34,259 nucleotides of DNA from Melioribacter roseus (GTDB lineage Bacteria > Bacteroidota > Ignavibacteria > Ignavibacteriales > Melioribacteraceae): positions 1-34,259 of the forward strand of contig DYJK01000012.1 in the NCBI GenBank assembly GCA_020723165.1, written 5' to 3'. The position numbers and the translations under genes are program-made. Position 1 is the first letter of the stretch. Every line of letters begins with the position of its first letter. Below are positions 30,889 through 34,259 of the stretch, piece after piece. Below the pieces are notes generated by a model. That model had not been told where the DNA came from. It worked only from the letters and a program-made list of their open reading frames with translations, and made no database searches.

Positions 30889-33447
30889 ATGATAAACAGC
30901 GCATTAAAATTAAAAGAAAAATTTTACGAAGACCGTGATAGAGTCTTTTACGATGAAGAACTTTTAAAAGATCCGTTCAAATTCTGTATAACATTTTCAC
31001 TGCTTGTAGAAGAGTATATCGTAAAATCGCTAAAAGAGATAAAACTTAGTTGCGCTATTGCATCGGTAGGTAGTTTCAGCCGGCGAGAACTCTCGCCTTA
31101 TTCCGATATTGATATAATGTTCATATTTGATAAAGTTGACGGAAATGAAAAACTGATAAAAGATGCTGTTACAAGATTGTGGGATTCGGGTATTGAAGCA
31201 TCTCATACTGTACGTGAGTATTCCGATATTAAAAAATTTCTAAAAGAAGACCTTCACGCTTTTACACAATTCTTTGAAACGCGATTCATTCTTGGCAACG
31301 CAAAAATTTATAACGAATGGCATAAAAAAGTTTTTGAGCCATTGAAGAATTCACAGAAGAAACAACTTATATATGAATTTTTTGAAGACATAAAACTGCG
31401 TTATCAAAAGTTTGGTGACTCGGCAAAAGTTTTGGAACCGAATGTAAAATACACTGCCGGCGGCTTACGGGATCTGCAAGTTGTAGAATGGATGTATTCG
31501 TTGAAAAATAATTTTGTGCTTACTTCCCAGGAAGAAATAACCCAGACAGAACATTTCCTGAATACGATAAAAGAAAATAAAATTTTAATTCCACGAGCGG
31601 TAACTCGGCTTAAAGAAAGTTATAAAACAGTACTTAATACAAGGAACAATCTTCATATACTATCTAAACATAAGAACGACCGGCTGGAATTTATTTACCA
31701 GGAAAAGATTGCACAAGTTTTAGGCTACACTACTGATAATTGGCATGCTTACATGAAAAAATATTTTGAAGCTGCGAATGTAATCAAAAGATTTTCCCGA
31801 ACAATGATGAAGCGCTTCGAAGAAGAAATTTCAACTCCAATTTCCGATTATCTTTCGATCCAGCTTGATGAAGATTACAGTTTGAAGAACGGTGTCATTT
31901 CAATTGCTTCAAATGCAAAGATGAATCTTTCTACAATACTGCGCGCATTTTATTACCGCGGTTTGCATGATGCACGTTTTGATGAGAATTTACGTTCGCA
32001 AATAATCGAATCGGTGTTTGATCATGAAGAATCTAAAAATGTAGAACAGATGTCATCAGTATTTTTTAGAGAAATTCTGAAACTGCCTAAGAATGTTGGT
32101 AAAACTTTGGAGATGACGAATGAACTTGGTGTGCTTGCTACTTTTCTTCCCGAGTTTAAAGAACTTGTCGGATTTTTCCAGCCGGGCGTGTATCATTGTT
32201 ACACTGCCGATGAACATACTTTGATTGCACTTAACAATCTTGAGGGATTAGGAGTGCAGAACAATATGATGGGTAAATTATTCTACGGCATACAGCGGAA
32301 AGACCTATTATATCTCTCGGTTGTTTTCCATGATATTGCAAAACCAATTAGTGTTTCCGGCCACGAAATTATTGGTGCAGAAATAGCTAATTCGGTTATG
32401 GAACGTCTTGGATTCGATCAGAAAGAGATCCAGGTCGTACAATTTTTAGTCCGGCATCATTTAACTATGGAACAAGTTGCCTTCCGGAGAAATTTGAATG
32501 ACCCGACAACATTGAACAACTTTGCAATTCTTTTCCCGAATACGGATTGGCTCGATATGCTTTACTTGCTTACTTACGCTGATCTTTCGGCTGTATCGCA
32601 AGTGGTGTGGACGCAGTGGAAGAGCGATCTGCTTTATGAATTGTACCGTAAAACGAAAACTATGCTTGATGATCGAATCAGCGGACAAGAACTGTTATCG
32701 TTTACCATTCAGGAATTGATCAGCAAGTCGGATCGATTTGATGATTCATTTAAAGACCATATTGAATCGATTGATGATCTTGGTTACTTGCAGCATTTCA
32801 GTCAGGAAGAAATTAACCAGCATATTGAAGAGATCGAAAAAGGTTCTCATGTTTCGGTATTTATAAAAGAGTTAGGCGGATTCACATCGGTAACTGTAAT
32901 CACACGCGATTCCGATGCGTTGTTATCCCGGTTATGCGGTGCACTTTCGATTAATGATTTGAATATTCATGATGCAAAAATATTTACGCGCAAAGACGCT
33001 ATTGTAATCGATACTTTTAATGTTACGGATTTCAGGTCAAACGGACTGGTTGATAAATCCCGTTACGAAAAAATTATACATGATTTGAACTTGACCGTTG
33101 AAAACCAGCTCCAGATAACAAAAGAATTCAGCAGAATAAAATCGAAATGGTGGCGGCTCGAAAACAAAATTTTCAAGCGCAAGGGAAGAATTAAAATTGC
33201 ATTTGAGAAACACGATAAGTACACAATTATTGATGTTTATTCACCCGATCGGTTAGGATTGCTTTACCAGGTCACCAAAAAGATGAATGAACTTGGTCTA
33301 TCAATATACTTTGCTAAAATTGCTACACAAGGCGATGACGTGGTTGATGCGTTTTATATTCTGGACCGCAATAGAAAAAAAGTTTCTAAAGAGAATTACG
33401 AGCTGATCACTTTTGAACTAACAGAATCAATTAAAGAAATGTTATAG
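30889..33447 (+). CDS. glnD: [Protein-PII] uridylyltransferase / uridylyl-removing enzyme
   Basis: 852-aa sensor of glutamine that adds and removes UMP on PII proteins. Nucleotidyltransferase domain: Gly61-Ser62 in GSFSRRELSPYSDIDIMFIF with Asp73 and Asp75. The GlnD linker region includes KYTAGGLRDLQVVEWM. The HD domain (uridylyl-removing) has HDIAK in VVFHDIAKPISVSGHEIIGA at about residue 484. Two ACT domains end the protein: FTSVTVITRDSDALLSRLCG and KYTIIDVYSPDRLGLLYQVT. All four domains are intact and the length is normal. No glnB or glnK gene is in view. Expected to control nitrogen assimilation through PII. Confidence 0.94.
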   Translation: MINSALKLKEKFYEDRDRVFYDEELLKDPFKFCITFSLLVEEYIVKSLKEIKLSCAIASVGSFSRRELSPYSDIDIMFIFDKVDGNEKLIKDAVTRLWDSGIEASHTVREYSDIKKFLKEDLHAFTQFFETRFILGNAKIYNEWHKKVFEPLKNSQKKQLIYEFFEDIKLRYQKFGDSAKVLEPNVKYTAGGLRDLQVVEWMYSLKNNFVLTSQEEITQTEHFLNTIKENKILIPRAVTRLKESYKTVLNTRNNLHILSKHKNDRLEFIYQEKIAQVLGYTTDNWHAYMKKYFEAANVIKRFSRTMMKRFEEEISTPISDYLSIQLDEDYSLKNGVISIASNAKMNLSTILRAFYYRGLHDARFDENLRSQIIESVFDHEESKNVEQMSSVFFREILKLPKNVGKTLEMTNELGVLATFLPEFKELVGFFQPGVYHCYTADEHTLIALNNLEGLGVQNNMMGKLFYGIQRKDLLYLSVVFHDIAKPISVSGHEIIGAEIANSVMERLGFDQKEIQVVQFLVRHHLTMEQVAFRRNLNDPTTLNNFAILFPNTDWLDMLYLLTYADLSAVSQVVWTQWKSDLLYELYRKTKTMLDDRISGQELLSFTIQELISKSDRFDDSFKDHIESIDDLGYLQHFSQEEINQHIEEIEKGSHVSVFIKELGGFTSVTVITRDSDALLSRLCGALSINDLNIHDAKIFTRKDAIVIDTFNVTDFRSNGLVDKSRYEKIIHDLNLTVENQLQITKEFSRIKSKWWRLENKIFKRKGRIKIAFEKHDKYTIIDVYSPDRLGLLYQVTKKMNELGLSIYFAKIATQGDDVVDAFYILDRNRKKVSKENYELITFELTESIKEML

Positions 33448-33455
33448 GTGTTAAA

Positions 33456-34259
33456 TTGAATTTTATGGATCGAACAAACCCGATCGGATTTTTTGATTCC
33501 GGCATTGGCGGATTGACTGTTGTTAAAGCTGTATCACGATTACTCCCAAATGAGAACATTGTTTATTTCGGCGATACTGCACGTGTGCCCTATGGTTCTA
33601 AATCGAACGACACGGTAGTTGAATACACTTTGCAAGCTGCAAACTTTTTATTAAGAAAAAATATTAAACTCCTTGTTGTTGCTTGCAACACCGCCTCATC
33701 GGCAGCTTTAAAGGATTTGAGAAGATTTTTAACAATACCGGTTATTGGAATGATTGAGCCCGGTGCTAAAATGGCTTTACGGGAATCTAAATATGGTAAG
33801 ATTGGAGTGATTGGGACACGTTCCACAATTAACAATAAAGCTTACTCGAACGAATTAAAAAGATTGAATCCAAAACTGAAAGTGCACGAAAAAGCATGTC
33901 CTTTATTTGTACCGCTTGCTGAAGAGGGCTGGCTCGATCATAAAGCAACCGAACTTGTTGCAAGAGAATATTTGAATGAGATGAAAGAAAAAGATATTGA
34001 TACTTTAGTCTTAGCTTGTACACATTACCCGATACTATCCGATGTAATTCAAAAGGTGATTGGTAAAAAAGTAAAATTGGTAGATTCAGGTACACCGGCT
34101 GCACAAATAGTCGAGGAATATTTGAATGGAAGAGGATTAAGAAATATTTCCAATCAACTTGGCAGACATGAATTTTATGTAAGTGATATCCCGACAAAGT
34201 TTCAGGAGATAGCAGAAAGATTTCTCGGCAGAAAAGTAACCCACCTCCACAAAGTAGAA
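33456..34259 (+). CDS. murI: Glutamate racemase (3' partial)
   Basis: Converts L-glutamate to D-glutamate for peptidoglycan. The frame runs off the window end without a stop; about 268 codons are present, so only the last few residues are likely missing. FFDSGIGGLTVVKAV (substrate Asp-Ser), YFGDTARVPYGSKS, the first catalytic Cys in VACNTASSAAL and the second in LACTHYPIL are all conserved. The start is uncertain: TTG 33456 sits seven bases after AGG and is chosen; ATG 33465 would remove three residues but is far from that site. It begins eight bases after the glnD stop and is probably cotranscribed. Confidence 0.93.
   Translation, partial: MNFMDRTNPIGFFDSGIGGLTVVKAVSRLLPNENIVYFGDTARVPYGSKSNDTVVEYTLQAANFLLRKNIKLLVVACNTASSAALKDLRRFLTIPVIGMIEPGAKMALRESKYGKIGVIGTRSTINNKAYSNELKRLNPKLKVHEKACPLFVPLAEEGWLDHKATELVAREYLNEMKEKDIDTLVLACTHYPILSDVIQKVIGKKVKLVDSGTPAAQIVEEYLNGRGLRNISNQLGRHEFYVSDIPTKFQEIAERFLGRKVTHLHKVE

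Noticed and set aside
1-34259. CRISPR array, prophage or integrated plasmid
   Set aside because: There is no regularly spaced direct repeat set, integrase, capsid, terminase or replication gene in the window.

Overview
The window is AT-rich, densely packed bacterial chromosome. Gene content suggests a member of the Bacteroidetes/Chlorobi/Ignavibacteria group, most likely Ignavibacteria-like. The grounds are a cbb3 oxidase with fused CcoN-CcoO, a single-haem CcoP, an AddB-like nuclease, several TTG starts and tRNA without encoded CCA. This placement is inference from gene content, not from a marker-gene tree.

Layout. 1-3394: the end of a FecCD-type permease, an M48 lipoprotein protease, tRNA-Met(CAT), secG, a LOG-family protein and rpsU, the last two converging on one bidirectional terminator. 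3492-6034 (minus strand): a universal stress protein, an ECF sigma factor and an M14 carboxypeptidase. 6147-7843: a thioredoxin-like protein, then the two-gene 'mobile mystery protein A/B' cassette (Xre-type regulator plus Fic protein), preceded by three evenly spaced operator-like inverted repeats. 7932-14118: an outer-membrane barrel, a CYTH (class IV cyclase-like) protein, a 1051-aa AddB-like nuclease, SixA, and an HD phosphohydrolase fused to a Pycsar-effector-type membrane domain.

14236-23251 (minus strand) is one long operon for a cbb3 cytochrome oxidase and its maturation: ccoI, ccoS, ccoNO (fused), ccoQ, ccoP, a RAYT-type transposase, ccoG, ccoH and a SafE/TauE-like membrane protein. 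CcoI and the SafE-like protein probably handle copper, CcoG/H/S assist assembly, and CcoNO/Q/P form the enzyme. The transposase sits between ccoP and ccoG with almost no spacer, and a 28-bp palindrome lies inside its reading frame.

23401-34259: an SDR dehydrogenase, a small unknown protein with a perfect Shine-Dalgarno, a YciO/Sua5-type protein, an MFS transporter, then queC and queF (7-deazaguanine/queuosine pathway) separated by an AT-richer two-gene insert encoding a small protein and a PD-(D/E)XK-like protein. Next come tyrosine phenol-lyase, a compound palindromic repeat, glnD and the start of murI, which runs off the window.

The most promising items are the mmpAB cassette with 33-bp phased operators, the HD-PycTM fusion next to sixA, the queC-[small ORF + nuclease-like]-queF insert, and the transposase carrying its own palindrome inside a respiratory operon. 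There is no gene-free stretch over 300 bases; the longest gaps (26577-26798 and 30663-30888) each contain a palindromic repeat.
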